43,973 bases of DNA from a virus. Location of the stretch: the IMG/VR virus record IMGVR_UViG_3300003319_000207, positions 11,132 through 55,104 of that record. One strand, given 5' to 3'. Below are positions 8,201 to 16,808 of the stretch, piece after piece (positions within the stretch are counted from its first letter, which is position 1; each line of letters opens with the position of its first letter). Position numbers and translations under genes: made by a program. Below the pieces are notes generated by a model. The model worked only from the letters and a program-made list of their open reading frames with translations. It did not search any database and was not told the DNA's origin.

Positions 8201-9252
8201 GTAAATCTTGGTTCATTGAAATCTAAGTTCTCTCCCTTCATAACTGCGTTATTGAACATCTTTAGTGCGTCATGAAGCGTAAACACATCGCTTTTAGCCG
8301 GCTTGGCCAAGTTTAAATCGGTTAAGTCAATTTTTGTTAGTGGACGATTAGCACGAGGCTCTCCTGGAGTTTCACTTCCAAGAAAGTAAACACCAGTTCC
8401 GAAATGTCCGGTGGACCTGCCGCCCATTCTACTGAGTGTTGTGTCACTGGCTGTTTGATTGTCGCCATAGTGGTAGCCAACGTCAGTAGGTTTTGTCGTT
8501 GGAGTTGTTGAAGCAGCTGGCACTGCGTCCGGTGTAGGAGCTTGAAGCTTCTCCAACGCCGCCCTCGCCTCCGGCGTCACATTCAACCCCGCTGGCTGAT
8601 CCACCACATCCGGTGGAGGAGGAGCTGGTGGCGCTGGCGGCAACCCATCCAACACCTTCTGAGCCAGTGGCAACAACGGCGGCCGCTTTGGCGTTAACTG
8701 CTCCTTTAGAAGCCTCGCCCCAGCCGGACTCCCACCAAGCATCAGCCCGGTTCCACCCACATCCAAGCCTAAGCCCATCATCTCCTTTGCGAGAGATCCT
8801 TCTGATCCGACCGAAGCTGTTCCCCGTCGAGCCGCGTTTTCCGGCAGGTCCAATGCCGCTTTGGCCCCAAAGCCAATACCGATAAAAGGCGCTGACGGTG
8901 GAAACGCCGCAGCCACCACTCCCGGAACAACCGCAGCCGGAGACGTCAACCCACTCCCAAACTCCGAAACTGCTTCAGTAGCGCCTTTAACTGAGGGCAT
9001 CGTCTCAGCCAGCTGCAACCCGGGTATGGTTCCTTCCAACAATCGCCGAACACCCGCAGCCGGAACAGCCGGCTCAGCAGCTGCTTTAAGACTTTCCGGG
9101 GAATAATCCTCCGTGAGACCGGACATGCCGGTTCCTTTGGTGAGGACGTCCCACCAACTGGACTGAGCTTGAGGTTTTACTTCGGCTCCAACAACCGGCG
9201 CATCCTGCCACTTTGAAGACTCCTCAACAATCGGTGCATCTTTCCAGCTCAT
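5293..9252 (-). CDS. giant internal virion/polyvalent protein with ADP-ribosyltransferase-like domain
   Basis: A 1319-residue protein, the largest in the window. The N-terminus carries two copies of a W[KQ]DAP[IV]V motif, then a hydrophobic Gly/Ala/Pro-rich stretch. Residues ~255-430 look like an ART domain of the phage polyvalent-protein type: YHYGDN at its start, TGHFGTGVYFLGSE, LMQELGYDGIDVRG and the final strand YGSVIFHK. The rest is a long helical region with a hydrophobic segment around residues 1067-1090 and an LPD38-like tail (SGYGRTLRITGVG). Such proteins are ejected with the DNA or line the ejection channel in podoviruses, and ART domains modify host proteins. It overlaps the gene before it by ATGA. 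Catalytic competence of the ART domain cannot be judged from the sequence alone. Confidence 0.75.
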   Translation of the reverse strand: MSWKDAPIVEESSKWQDAPVVGAEVKPQAQSSWWDVLTKGTGMSGLTEDYSPESLKAAAEPAVPAAGVRRLLEGTIPGLQLAETMPSVKGATEAVSEFGSGLTSPAAVVPGVVAAAFPPSAPFIGIGFGAKAALDLPENAARRGTASVGSEGSLAKEMMGLGLDVGGTGLMLGGSPAGARLLKEQLTPKRPPLLPLAQKVLDGLPPAPPAPPPPDVVDQPAGLNVTPEARAALEKLQAPTPDAVPAASTTPTTKPTDVGYHYGDNQTASDTTLSRMGGRSTGHFGTGVYFLGSETPGEPRANRPLTKIDLTDLNLAKPAKSDVFTLHDALKMFNNAVMKGENLDFNEPRFTGSKTLSSLRISLGFVKHSEAEIVAAMKNVEALFKTGQNDGLRTPATYLMQELGYDGIDVRGTRADNTDYGSVIFHKTPADIAPTEVTKTSKSKSTLPDYIREEMLRRGLNPNRTFNDADLQNQSVVDAIKMDPTLTNAEKESLLRTGSITAPTSTVSPEPPLDNPPDTTASTLPAPLVPQAGVHYQAEGIPVSDRPLGIVAPNSVGFFDTLFNLRTAPWLKQMAQNVVLFKRGLEMQALPKITDADRVTGEKGVRYVASFDVAKAKGLEFAAKVLEDLDVDPLKFGSALTEDNLRSVREGYKKEAQDALAAGKGEDALLYNDAANSVSTMIGEKGAFKTEQEYQDYLKNPDVQEAIKRHIQLWQEQKDPLFRQANGLDPDIELPTRGLQTGARINLMPVFEDQPGIPTGKITSFRQLATLMRRDPFGRRAAGTGKVYEGNYHAIMANGFGREMPVALQHEFIKSLVDSGNAEITEKMMDKNLTIKGEPTESMLLRLKPWTGRFLQVRKSLAEEARVAMGLDTPRNLGVFTDMSRAMTTQSVKGLSEGSTHASNLMMRVFTGPGPTANPLINALIKSMGRPDLVYTIPKTIIGAFIHDPKELMPLAEIGAAKEPYTGVVSGPLLNNIDKAVRLDSAQLYKNMAAQGWVVDTETGLREFVNRVGNYNKRLQPWFVRRMRETGVNPFATAVRNFTSEAVRIGFAGPGAKAPTNLAALALRADVIGGWIGFVVFGAALNTLLSGHPEGPKGTKFGDIGWVGDDGKTHTFPLGALSGYGRTLRITGVGKLIEAAQQGVSPNIAATEAAQSLANTAISQVTGPAVRFLSIAATGKTPGIPAYQAAPLAPPQEDFHLFKSQIAKNIVEALKEVNPIVNSTIDASQGKSLNDIMQQQLTRYTPREVSSLASSGRLGEVKNLISARDYADGLAAEAKKLPHNKRADFIQSRLAEDQVPPIFLHVIAAELRKKGAYKY

Positions 9253-10106
9253 GGCTTGCGGCGAAGTTTGCCGTCGGGACCGTAGAATTGAGTGCCGGAG
9301 GGAAGGTTGTCATACTCGTCGTCGTTGGTGATTGTCGGGATGTCGGAGGTTTTGGGAGCAGGTGCCGCGCTTTTCCTTGCCTCAAACGGAGCAAACATCG
9401 CATTAATCCTCTCACGAGCTTTGGCAAAGTTTTCCGCTGTGGGCATCGCCATTGCCTCATCCCACGCACCTTTTATTCCAGCACCAAGCTGAAGCTTTTC
9501 AAGATCAGTCAGGGTATGCGATTTGCTCAGCTTCTCTAGCCGATCTGCATCTCTCCGTCTGTCCTCCTCCCGGGCCGCTCTGTAAGCATCGAGAGATGCC
9601 TGCTTTGCTTCAGCAATAGTTTTGTCCTGAATAAGCTTGTCCACCAAATATTGGTTCCTGATTTCGGCGTTTTGTTTGCTTATATCAGCAGCCATTTTCT
9701 TTCCGAGCACAGACTCAATGGCATTGGGATTCGTAGCCGCTAAATCCCCAAGGTTGTTGATGAGAGCCTGCATCGGATCTTGACCGCCAGCCACCGCATT
9801 TTGAAAATTCGTAAGCCCGATGTTGTAGCGAGCTGCCGCCTTGGCCTTCTCCGCCGCTTGCGCCTGATCCAGCGCAAACTGCTGCTGCCTTAAAGCCTGT
9901 TGCTGGCGCTGGCCTTCAGCTTCCAGCTGCAACGCCGCCGCTCGATCCGCCTGTTGCGCCTGAAACTGACTGGCCCTCTGCGCCATCTCCTGCTGTGCCA
10001 GAAACTGCTGCACATTCTGCTCGCGTATGCGATTGCCCAAGGCCGCCGCCTCGCTTATCGCCGCAAGCGGATTTGTCTGCAACCAGGGTGGAATTTGGAA
10101 TGCCAT
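9249..10106 (-). CDS. coiled-coil internal virion protein candidate
   Basis: A 285-residue protein. The ATG at 10106 is chosen because it follows the previous stop as TGATATG; a start at 10139 would add eleven residues. After a short N-terminal segment (MAFQIPPWLQTNPLAA) it has a long Gln/Ala-rich coiled coil (about residues 25-115: AQQADRAAALQLEAEGQRQQ), more helix, and a disordered Ala/Pro/Lys linker before the C-terminus (GTQFYGPDGKLRRKP). The composition is typical of internal core or ejection proteins of podoviruses. It lies directly before the giant virion protein and probably assembles with it. No specific family is recognised. Confidence 0.65.
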   Translation of the reverse strand: MAFQIPPWLQTNPLAAISEAAALGNRIREQNVQQFLAQQEMAQRASQFQAQQADRAAALQLEAEGQRQQQALRQQQFALDQAQAAEKAKAAARYNIGLTNFQNAVAGGQDPMQALINNLGDLAATNPNAIESVLGKKMAADISKQNAEIRNQYLVDKLIQDKTIAEAKQASLDAYRAAREEDRRRDADRLEKLSKSHTLTDLEKLQLGAGIKGAWDEAMAMPTAENFAKARERINAMFAPFEARKSAAPAPKTSDIPTITNDDEYDNLPSGTQFYGPDGKLRRKP

Positions 10107-10107
10107 A

Positions 10108-11094
10108 TCAAGCGTAGCTAAAGTCAAATCCGCCGCCACTGTAGTCCGGTATTCCAGCGTCCTGCATCAGCTGGTCGACATTGGGCGTTCCGTAGTTGAA
10201 CAAGTCCAGTGGAGCTGCGGTGTCGGGGAAGCCACCCACGACAGGCGCCGCAACTGGCGCAGTGTCATAAGCGCCCATTTCATACTGCCCAACATCATAG
10301 TCCAAGGGCGCTGTCGTCGCAGTAGGATACGAACCTGTTCCGGCAGTCACATTCGTTGGACTCGTTGCACTTCCAAACCCAACCACCGGCGCCGGCGACC
10401 ACACAGGTGTTGAAAATCCTCCACCCGCAACCGACCCACCCGACGGCCTCGTATAATCCGGCCGTGGCGCCGCATAGCTCAATCCCGGCGTTGGCCTCGT
10501 CGGATTGGCCTGCGCCATCTGATTCTTGAACTGTTCCTGAACCCAGTTGGCATAAGCTGCCGGATTGGGCGAAGCCGCCATCAGCGAGTTAAAATGCGCA
10601 ATCTCAGCTTGAAGAGCCGGGTCCAGCGTCGCCGTGTTCTTCTGCGTCGTCAGATAGTTCAGCAGCTGGTTTGTGGCGAGGTTCTGCTGGGCCATGATGT
10701 CCTTGGCCACGCCATAGTTAATCGCATTTCCCGCGAAGGGCGATCCACCCACACCGGCCTGTTGCGCCCTCGCATTGTAGGTATCCTGCAACGCATTGAT
10801 ATAAGGCTGCGGCAAATTCCCCGACAGGCTGTTCATCAGGTTCCCGGAAAGTGTGTCAATAAGCGACTGATACCCCGGCACAACACCGGCAATATCCGTC
10901 TTTGGCCGCGGCAACGGAATGGGCGCCGGCCGGTACCCAAAGATGTCATTACCAGCTCCGGTTCCTCCACCGCCTGAAAGCCCTCCTGAAAGGCCACCAC
11001 CGCTCAGTCCCGTGTAGCCTGCCGCCTTCAACTTGTTCAGCGCATCCAGAGCCGTCTGGTCCGGTTCAAACGTGGGTATGGTCGGCAAGGGCAT
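10108..11094 (-). CDS. Gly/Pro-rich virion-associated protein
   Basis: A 328-residue protein. It has a short ordered N-terminus (MPLPTIPTFEPDQTALDALN), a glycine-rich linker with GGGLSGGLSGGGGTGAG, a helical middle containing QDTYNARAQQAGVGG and LATNQLLNYLTTQ, and a long low-complexity Pro/Ala/Gly/Thr C-terminus with aromatic residues. This resembles minor virion proteins that accompany the internal core proteins of short-tailed phages. It is coupled by a 1-base overlap (TAATG) to the gene before it and by TGATATG to the next. A specific function is not recognisable. Confidence 0.55.
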   Translation of the reverse strand: MPLPTIPTFEPDQTALDALNKLKAAGYTGLSGGGLSGGLSGGGGTGAGNDIFGYRPAPIPLPRPKTDIAGVVPGYQSLIDTLSGNLMNSLSGNLPQPYINALQDTYNARAQQAGVGGSPFAGNAINYGVAKDIMAQQNLATNQLLNYLTTQKNTATLDPALQAEIAHFNSLMAASPNPAAYANWVQEQFKNQMAQANPTRPTPGLSYAAPRPDYTRPSGGSVAGGGFSTPVWSPAPVVGFGSATSPTNVTAGTGSYPTATTAPLDYDVGQYEMGAYDTAPVAAPVVGGFPDTAAPLDLFNYGTPNVDQLMQDAGIPDYSGGGFDFSYA

Positions 11095-12098
11095 TATACA
11101 AGTCTCCCAATACGCTGTTTCGACAGTTTGGCACTTCCGTAAACATTCATGTTCACCGTTATCTGGTCATCCGGCTCGTAGTTGCGCTTCTCGTTATTGA
11201 GTTCCCGAATGGCCCGAGCCTCGTGATACAGCGCCTTCTGTTTGCTGGCGCTGTCATCCATCTCAGAGAAACGTATCGACATGGCCATTTCCTTAATGGC
11301 CGGAATGTTGTCGATGAACAGGTAATCCCAGTCGTTAGCGACTGGTATAAATTCCAGCTTGGCAATGGCCATGACCGTTTTCACCGTCGAGCACTGGCAT
11401 GAACTATCGTGCACGTTCAAGCCGCTCATGTAATACCGGTGATACTCGGCTACGGTTTCTGTGGGCTCATACAACCCCAAAGCGAGCTGAATGGTGCTGA
11501 CCGTGTCAACCTGATAAAGTGGAACCCGTCCCACCGTCACATCCTTCTGCACTCCCGTCACCACACTCACATCAAAGTCAGTCTGCACATAAGGATCGGC
11601 CAGCGTCATGTAGAAACCTTCGGTGGTGCCAGTTCGGATCGGGTTGCCATATTGATCTTGGCCGAAAACATGAAGCCGCTTCCCAACGTCTGCCACATCC
11701 GTTATATAGGCTCGAAGCCTCTTATTGGGAGGCTGCACGTCAGAAAACGTCGGATGAAAGCCGCGATCCAGAAACTGCTGGCCTGGGCATCCCCGATCAC
11801 AAGCAGTCCCGCTGATTGGCCCTGGCTCATTGGGCAGAAACTCCCACCACGCATTGCGAATGGGCGTCACATATCCGCACATCGCAATATCGTAAATGGC
11901 CGCCACTGTTCTCGGAAACGTCACACAACCGTTGTTCAGACAAAGCCGTATGCGCTGCCACGAACCTTTCCACTTGCCACGCACGATAAGTCTCTGCATC
12001 ACCTCGTTTATAAGACTCACGAAGGCAGCGCTGTTCTTGCAGATTCCCACCAGCTCGGCGATTCGGGAATCCTTGGCTGTTTTTAAAGTGGCTCTCAT
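11094..12098 (-). CDS. structural protein, probably tail- or connector-associated
   Basis: A 334-residue, Cys- and Trp-containing globular protein. The N-terminal part is helical with SLINEVMQRLIVRGKWKGSW, then a conserved-looking segment WWEFLPNEPGP, a Cys cluster (GTACDRGCPGQ) and a long beta-rich middle, ending in helices with MSIRFSEMDDSASKQKALY. Proteins with the N-terminal motif of repeated modest helices followed by 'RGKWKG' occur beside the nozzle and fibre genes in environmental podoviruses, so a head-tail adaptor or tail-wall role is plausible, but this is inference from position. It is coupled on both sides (ATGA and TAATG). Confidence 0.5.
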   Translation of the reverse strand: MRATLKTAKDSRIAELVGICKNSAAFVSLINEVMQRLIVRGKWKGSWQRIRLCLNNGCVTFPRTVAAIYDIAMCGYVTPIRNAWWEFLPNEPGPISGTACDRGCPGQQFLDRGFHPTFSDVQPPNKRLRAYITDVADVGKRLHVFGQDQYGNPIRTGTTEGFYMTLADPYVQTDFDVSVVTGVQKDVTVGRVPLYQVDTVSTIQLALGLYEPTETVAEYHRYYMSGLNVHDSSCQCSTVKTVMAIAKLEFIPVANDWDYLFIDNIPAIKEMAMSIRFSEMDDSASKQKALYHEARAIRELNNEKRNYEPDDQITVNMNVYGSAKLSKQRIGRLV

Positions 12099-12616
12099 CC
12101 GACGATGTACTTTCGGGTAGTGCGTTTGATAAAATTCACGCCTCTCACCTTCTGGGCGCCGGTCATGTTCACCTTTGCCGCATCCACACCCACAGCAGCA
12201 ACCGTTCCGGCCCCAATGGGAATCTTGTCGGCGAAGTCGGTGTCGATAGTCCAGAATGGCCCGGTCGTATTCGTTACAGCCCCAGCCGATCCACCGTCGA
12301 AAGTGTCAAGGGTTGCTTGATCTGAAGTCCACAACCATCTTACTGCATTCGGTCCAGGGGGAACCGGATAAGGCCGAACCCACGCACCGGAAGAAAACGC
12401 ATAAGAACCCTCCGGCGATCCGTCTGAGTTGAGCTTGAGCCAGGGCTTGTCCTGATTGTCAACCGTCGGAGTCGATGTCCCGACGTTCCAAGATGTGAAC
12501 TCTCCGCTGATTTGAGCCGAAGCAAGTTCGAAGAAACTGTTGGCCCGTTCCTGTTCGTTAGCGAAACAAACTCCTTCAGGAAGGATGGGCGGGGTGAGTT
12601 GGACAGGAGTACTCAT
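12095..12616 (-). CDS. tail collar/fibre-like protein
   Basis: A 173-residue protein of the phage tail-fibre or collar type. It contains DKPWLKLNSDGSPEGSYAF followed by SGAWVRPYPVPPGP, a strand RWLWTSDQATLDTFDGG, then a Gly-rich segment with FWTIDTDFADKIPIGAG. The W-x-K-...-DG-...-Y.F.SG.WV pattern and the DGG...P.G pattern are common to collar-domain proteins that form the trimeric distal part of fibres. It lies in the tail operon 57 bases after a larger repeat protein and overlaps the next gene by ATGA. It could bind a receptor or be a minor collar component. Confidence 0.55.
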   Translation of the reverse strand: MSTPVQLTPPILPEGVCFANEQERANSFFELASAQISGEFTSWNVGTSTPTVDNQDKPWLKLNSDGSPEGSYAFSSGAWVRPYPVPPGPNAVRWLWTSDQATLDTFDGGSAGAVTNTTGPFWTIDTDFADKIPIGAGTVAAVGVDAAKVNMTGAQKVRGVNFIKRTTRKYIVG

Positions 12617-12672
12617 TGTTTCTGGCGTTCACCCCGCCATTGTTTAAGGTTTAGTTCACCGGGGTTTCATTT

Positions 12673-13971
12673 TCAAGGCGGAAATAGCGGGGTCAGAGTT
12701 GCGGTGAAACTTGAGGAACAACCGGTTGGCGGAAATCCCACCGGCTGAGAGATCAAGGCAATCTGCAAATTTCGGGATGTTGGTGGAACTCCGAAAGCAT
12801 TCAACGCGATATTTACACTCAAAGTTCCAGACTTGGTAGAGCAGGCTGCTGGCGCCGGGAAAGGCGCTCCCACAACTTGATCGCTTGCAAGCGCAACGGC
12901 ATTGTCGATGTCGAATATCTCAATGACAGTATTGGACGCCCCCGGAGGTCCGAACACTCCATCCAAAGCTGTGATCGTGTAGGGAACCGAGATGTTTACC
13001 GTGTAGGCATTACAGCTATTCTGGAGCGTAAACTGAAGTTCAACATCCTGGGGCTGAGCTACTGAACCACTGGCAGACCCACCGGACCCTGATCCGGTCC
13101 CATCTCCAGTCTTTGTCCAGACCAGATCATTCACCGGATGGTCTGTGCAGCTTGTGCAACCCGCCGCCACCTGAGCCGCGCAATCCGCATCAGCCAAAGC
13201 ATTCGCTGCTGCCTTCGAAACATTCGAGCTGTAGGTATGAGCTGGCACCGAGAATGGCCCTCCTGTGGCCGGGGGTGTGCAGTCGCAGGTCGTCATGTCG
13301 TTCCAGTAAAGACAGACACTCGGAATCTGAGCCTGAGCGTAAGCCAGAGCTTTTGCATCCGCGTCTTCCTGAGAGATGTAACTGATGTCATGTCCGGCAG
13401 GCACCGTGATCGGCCCCCCTTCGGCTCCAGTCGGGCAGCTGAGCGTCACTTCCGCGTTGATCCAGTGACAATCCGCGAACAACTCAAAGAACACGAGCGC
13501 AGCTCCAACCGCTTTTGCGTTGGCATCCTCAACACTTATCGTCGAAGAGAACAGTCCTGCATCAACATGGAACACTCCGTTTATCAACCACGGAAGCATC
13601 GTCACATCACTCACCCTTCCCTGTGTGCAGGTGAGATCCATCGCTTTGTTGAAATACAACTTAGGTTTCTCAATGAAGTAGGTGAATGTGTTCGTGTTCT
13701 GGGCGTACTGCTGAACCTTCTGATCGAGCAAAGTCTGGTGGTTGTCGTTCTCCTCCTTCGTCGTGGGCGTAAAGGTGACGAGACCGGCACCCACTGTCAC
13801 AGTGATTCCGGGGATCGGATTTCCGAACTGATCTTCACAGGAGAATCCTGGGGGACAAGGAATGAACACGGACTGCTCGGCGTTGGTGTAGGTTGGCCAC
13901 GCATTGAGCGAGTAATCGAATAACTCGTGCGGAGAATCACAGCACTCAAGGCGGTTTGGGCAATCACTCAT
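12673..13971 (-). CDS. Cys-rich repeat protein, DUF5977-like (fibre or adhesin)
   Basis: A 432-residue protein with Cys throughout. At least three related repeats can be seen: FSSTISVEDANAKAVGAAL, then DISYISQEDADAKALAYAQ, then TYSSNVSKAAANALADADC. Each follows a segment ending in (T/S)VPAG/H-type strands and CP or CDC motifs. This pattern resembles the DUF5977 repeat of bacterial and phage surface proteins; the family assignment is by eye. The C-terminal third is a beta-sandwich-like domain. It sits just after the nozzle-like gene, overlapping it by eight bases, so a tail-attached adhesin is a reasonable guess. Disulphide formation would have to occur outside the cytoplasm. Confidence 0.5.
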   Translation of the reverse strand: MSDCPNRLECCDSPHELFDYSLNAWPTYTNAEQSVFIPCPPGFSCEDQFGNPIPGITVTVGAGLVTFTPTTKEENDNHQTLLDQKVQQYAQNTNTFTYFIEKPKLYFNKAMDLTCTQGRVSDVTMLPWLINGVFHVDAGLFSSTISVEDANAKAVGAALVFFELFADCHWINAEVTLSCPTGAEGGPITVPAGHDISYISQEDADAKALAYAQAQIPSVCLYWNDMTTCDCTPPATGGPFSVPAHTYSSNVSKAAANALADADCAAQVAAGCTSCTDHPVNDLVWTKTGDGTGSGSGGSASGSVAQPQDVELQFTLQNSCNAYTVNISVPYTITALDGVFGPPGASNTVIEIFDIDNAVALASDQVVGAPFPAPAACSTKSGTLSVNIALNAFGVPPTSRNLQIALISQPVGFPPTGCSSSFTATLTPLFPP

Positions 13972-15988
13972 CGCATCCCACCACTCCTGTTCCGTAATAA
14001 CGTTCCACCCTTTCTTCCGCCGTCAAACGCAAGTCCCGGATCTCGCAGTAGCCCTGAACCTCAAGCCTCACCTGGAACTGATAACCTTCTCTCAAGGGCC
14101 GGTTGGTGATCTCGTCGCATTCGTCCGGTGGTTGTCCGAGGTCAACTCTTGGGCGAAACTGCGGTTTGAAATTGTGAACTGTCTGACAACCGGTGATTGG
14201 ATCAAGGCTGCAATCCTTGTATGTGGCGCAATCGGACCATTCCTTCCAAAGAATCCAGCAGGGATAATTGTCTGGCCTGAAGTACGCCTTGAAGTTCACG
14301 GTGCCCACGAGGTTGTCGATCTCCAGCGTGAGGTTGTTCAGCCTTTTCAGGATACGTCGCTGCGGGAATGAAGCTGAACCGAACCCATAAGCCGGTGTTT
14401 CAAAGAACCAGCTTATCGGAATATCAGTCTGATCCACCTGATGATCGAACTTGTCTGAGGTGGTCATCTCGTAAAGCTCAATTTCCTCGTTGAAATTCAG
14501 GGTGAAAGCAAAACAGCGTTCCACCCCAGCGAAACTCCCTTTTACGATTTGAAGGATGTTGAGACCAATCCCAAGCCCGTCATAAACTGGAGGAACCTTC
14601 TGGCCCATTGAGCTTATGAGATCGAAGTCCAGGATGATCCAGCCTTTGCTGATTACGCCGTGGGAGGTTCTCTGAGGTGAAGCGGTCATCAGAAGCCGGT
14701 TATTGAACACCACTGCGTTGGTGTATTTGAGTAGGTCGGTGTTGTCCTTTACGATCACCCGATTCATCTCCCGGCTCATGGGAGTGTTGCCCCAGCCAGT
14801 GAACTCTCTTCGGGCCAGAACAAGACTGCGTATCCCGTCAATGGCGCGGTAGATCATGTCGCCGTTTACGAGGATGGAACCGTAATGGGAGAGACCGCCG
14901 TAGTTGATAAGGCTGATAGTTTGGATCGGGTTTTCTAAAGCGGCCCACACGGTTCGGTCCAGTGGGGTGTTGACTGAGAACGTGGTAGTCGGGGTGAGGA
15001 CTTGAAGCGGACCCTGGCCAAGAGAACTGTCGAGCGTCGCCACAAACCTCATGGCAGATATTCCACCTGAGTTTACTGGTGTGACGAAATCCTTTCCACC
15101 ATTCAGGAAGGTGTTCTCGGTCTCTTTGAGAACGCTGTCCCGAAAGTTGTTGGCAGGCGTTCCGCTTGTCCCGTTCACAAGGTCTCCAGCCCGAAAGCTT
15201 CGGAGATCGTTCTGCGCTCCCCATATTCGGCCCATCCCATAGGTGAGCATTCGCCCCGGTCCAATCTCCTTCCCATTATTCGGAGGTTGGTTGCTGTAGG
15301 CGCGTCGAGCCGTGGCTCCGTCGTAGATGATCGGGATCGAGGGACCATCTCTTAAGACCCACCATTTCTCAGCCTGAGTTTCCCATGCTTGGTCGATGTT
15401 GCTTGGATTAGGGTCGTAGTAGATCACATCCGAACCGGCTAGCACAGGATTAGTGCTTCCATCATCGTCGATGTTTTTGATCGAGACCGAGGTAGCACTC
15501 AGGACGTTCACGACCTGATAGTTCTTCCCGTTCACCAGAATCCCGGCTCCTGGGCTTAACCCCACCGTGCTCACCACCGAGATCACCACATTGTTTCCAA
15601 TGATTGGAGGAGCGAAGTTTGCAGTCGTAGTCGTTCGGTTGCTGATGGTGATTTCTTCTACGGAGTTTCCTTGAAGCACGTTGATTCGAAACTGCCTTCC
15701 ACCGATTGAGCAGAGCAGGACTTCCGGCCCGATGTCGGGCTTGTAGTAACCCCCTACCTGCCACATCCCAGTCTGGAACCGGGTTTGCACCACCGTATTA
15801 CTGTTGAAGTTGAGCTGGACCTTTTTATTGCCTGGGCGCGGTTTGACAAATCCTCCGCGCAAATCGCAATTCACCGCGAAAGAGAGCTGGTTATTCTGAA
15901 GCAGCGAAGGAACCCTGCCGGAATCCACTCCGCCTAAAAGGGAAGAGAAACCATCCACCAATGGCCGGGCATCTCTTGTCGTGGGCAT
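13964..15988 (-). CDS. tail nozzle (T7 gp12-like) protein candidate
   Basis: A 674-residue protein with the hallmarks of podovirus tubular nozzle/stabilisation proteins. The N-terminus DGFSSLLGGVDSGRVPSLL is followed by NQLSFAVNCDLRGGFVKPRP, matching the nozzle pattern of 'gG.dt...p..lp..q...l.N.....G.l..RpG'. Then comes a long beta-rich body with repeated WxxxDGPSIPIIYDG and a C-terminal domain with Cys pairs (CATYKDCSLDPITGC). Nozzle proteins close the short tail and guide DNA out of the capsid. The gene joins its predecessor by TGATATG. The call rests on the N-terminal pattern, size and operon position. Confidence 0.6.
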   Translation of the reverse strand: MPTTRDARPLVDGFSSLLGGVDSGRVPSLLQNNQLSFAVNCDLRGGFVKPRPGNKKVQLNFNSNTVVQTRFQTGMWQVGGYYKPDIGPEVLLCSIGGRQFRINVLQGNSVEEITISNRTTTTANFAPPIIGNNVVISVVSTVGLSPGAGILVNGKNYQVVNVLSATSVSIKNIDDDGSTNPVLAGSDVIYYDPNPSNIDQAWETQAEKWWVLRDGPSIPIIYDGATARRAYSNQPPNNGKEIGPGRMLTYGMGRIWGAQNDLRSFRAGDLVNGTSGTPANNFRDSVLKETENTFLNGGKDFVTPVNSGGISAMRFVATLDSSLGQGPLQVLTPTTTFSVNTPLDRTVWAALENPIQTISLINYGGLSHYGSILVNGDMIYRAIDGIRSLVLARREFTGWGNTPMSREMNRVIVKDNTDLLKYTNAVVFNNRLLMTASPQRTSHGVISKGWIILDFDLISSMGQKVPPVYDGLGIGLNILQIVKGSFAGVERCFAFTLNFNEEIELYEMTTSDKFDHQVDQTDIPISWFFETPAYGFGSASFPQRRILKRLNNLTLEIDNLVGTVNFKAYFRPDNYPCWILWKEWSDCATYKDCSLDPITGCQTVHNFKPQFRPRVDLGQPPDECDEITNRPLREGYQFQVRLEVQGYCEIRDLRLTAEERVERYYGTGVVGCDE

Positions 15989-15989
15989 A

Positions 15990-16808
15990 TCATTTGTGAA
16001 CTCTTACGGAGAATCGTTGGGCAGCTGCGGGAGTGATTGGTGCTCCGGTGGAATTGGTCCCCCGGACTTTCACCACATCAGGCGCACTCACGTATGCGAA
16101 ATAGACCACACCAGCGTCAATACTGGCTGGAGGGCCAAGGCTCACCGGGTCATTCACACCGGCTCCAACCACTGCAATCGTCTGTTCGTCGGTCCCACCA
16201 TTGGCACCTATCGCGCCGAAGGTGAGAAGATCGCTTCCATTAAGGAACCGGGTTTTCCAGATCAACCCAGCAGCTTGAGTGGAATCAGCTTCCAGGCATT
16301 GCTCGTCTGAACCCACCGGAAACCGCACATCACTGGCATTCGGATTGTTGGCGCCGTCATCAACAATCAGATCGCCTTTGGTGGTGGTCGGAGAAAGGTC
16401 GTTGAAAGTGACCGTCGGAACCGTGCCATCGGTTCCCTTCAGTCCGGTTGGACCCAAAAGCTGCAACATCGCAATCACGGTCGTCGGAGCAGCATTCCCA
16501 GTGTAACCGAGATTCTTTACCGTGACAGAAGCGTTGCTTGGCTTTGAAACGACATCGTAGAACCCGGCATTCTGAATGAAGATCGGTTCCCCGGGGATCA
16601 TCCATGAACTATTCGAGACATCTATCGTGACATTCGAGCTAACAGCGGGAACCGTGAAAGCCGCCGTGGTAAGCGCATAGGCTGAGACACCATTGTTCCC
16701 GTCAGCACCAGCAGCACCGGTGTCACCTTTTGGGCCAGGAATTGTAACCACCGCACTGGTCTGGCAGGCGGTGCCGCAATCCTGTGGCTGTGGAATCCCT
16801 TCGCTCAT
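15990..16808 (-). CDS. tail fibre protein with short collagen-like segment
   Basis: A 272-residue fibre-type protein. An N-terminal Cys-containing segment is followed by a collagen-like run of five Gly-X-Y triplets (GPKGDTGAAGADGNNG). Beta-structured repeats follow, including the common phage-fibre motif TTTKGDLIVDDGANNP...RFPVGSDEQCL, and the C-terminus ends FSVRVHK. Collagen-like segments trimerise phage fibres. It overlaps the preceding gene by ATGA and is joined by TGATATG to the nozzle-like gene, so the fibre is probably tail-associated. Confidence 0.65.
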   Translation of the reverse strand: MSEGIPQPQDCGTACQTSAVVTIPGPKGDTGAAGADGNNGVSAYALTTAAFTVPAVSSNVTIDVSNSSWMIPGEPIFIQNAGFYDVVSKPSNASVTVKNLGYTGNAAPTTVIAMLQLLGPTGLKGTDGTVPTVTFNDLSPTTTKGDLIVDDGANNPNASDVRFPVGSDEQCLEADSTQAAGLIWKTRFLNGSDLLTFGAIGANGGTDEQTIAVVGAGVNDPVSLGPPASIDAGVVYFAYVSAPDVVKVRGTNSTGAPITPAAAQRFSVRVHK

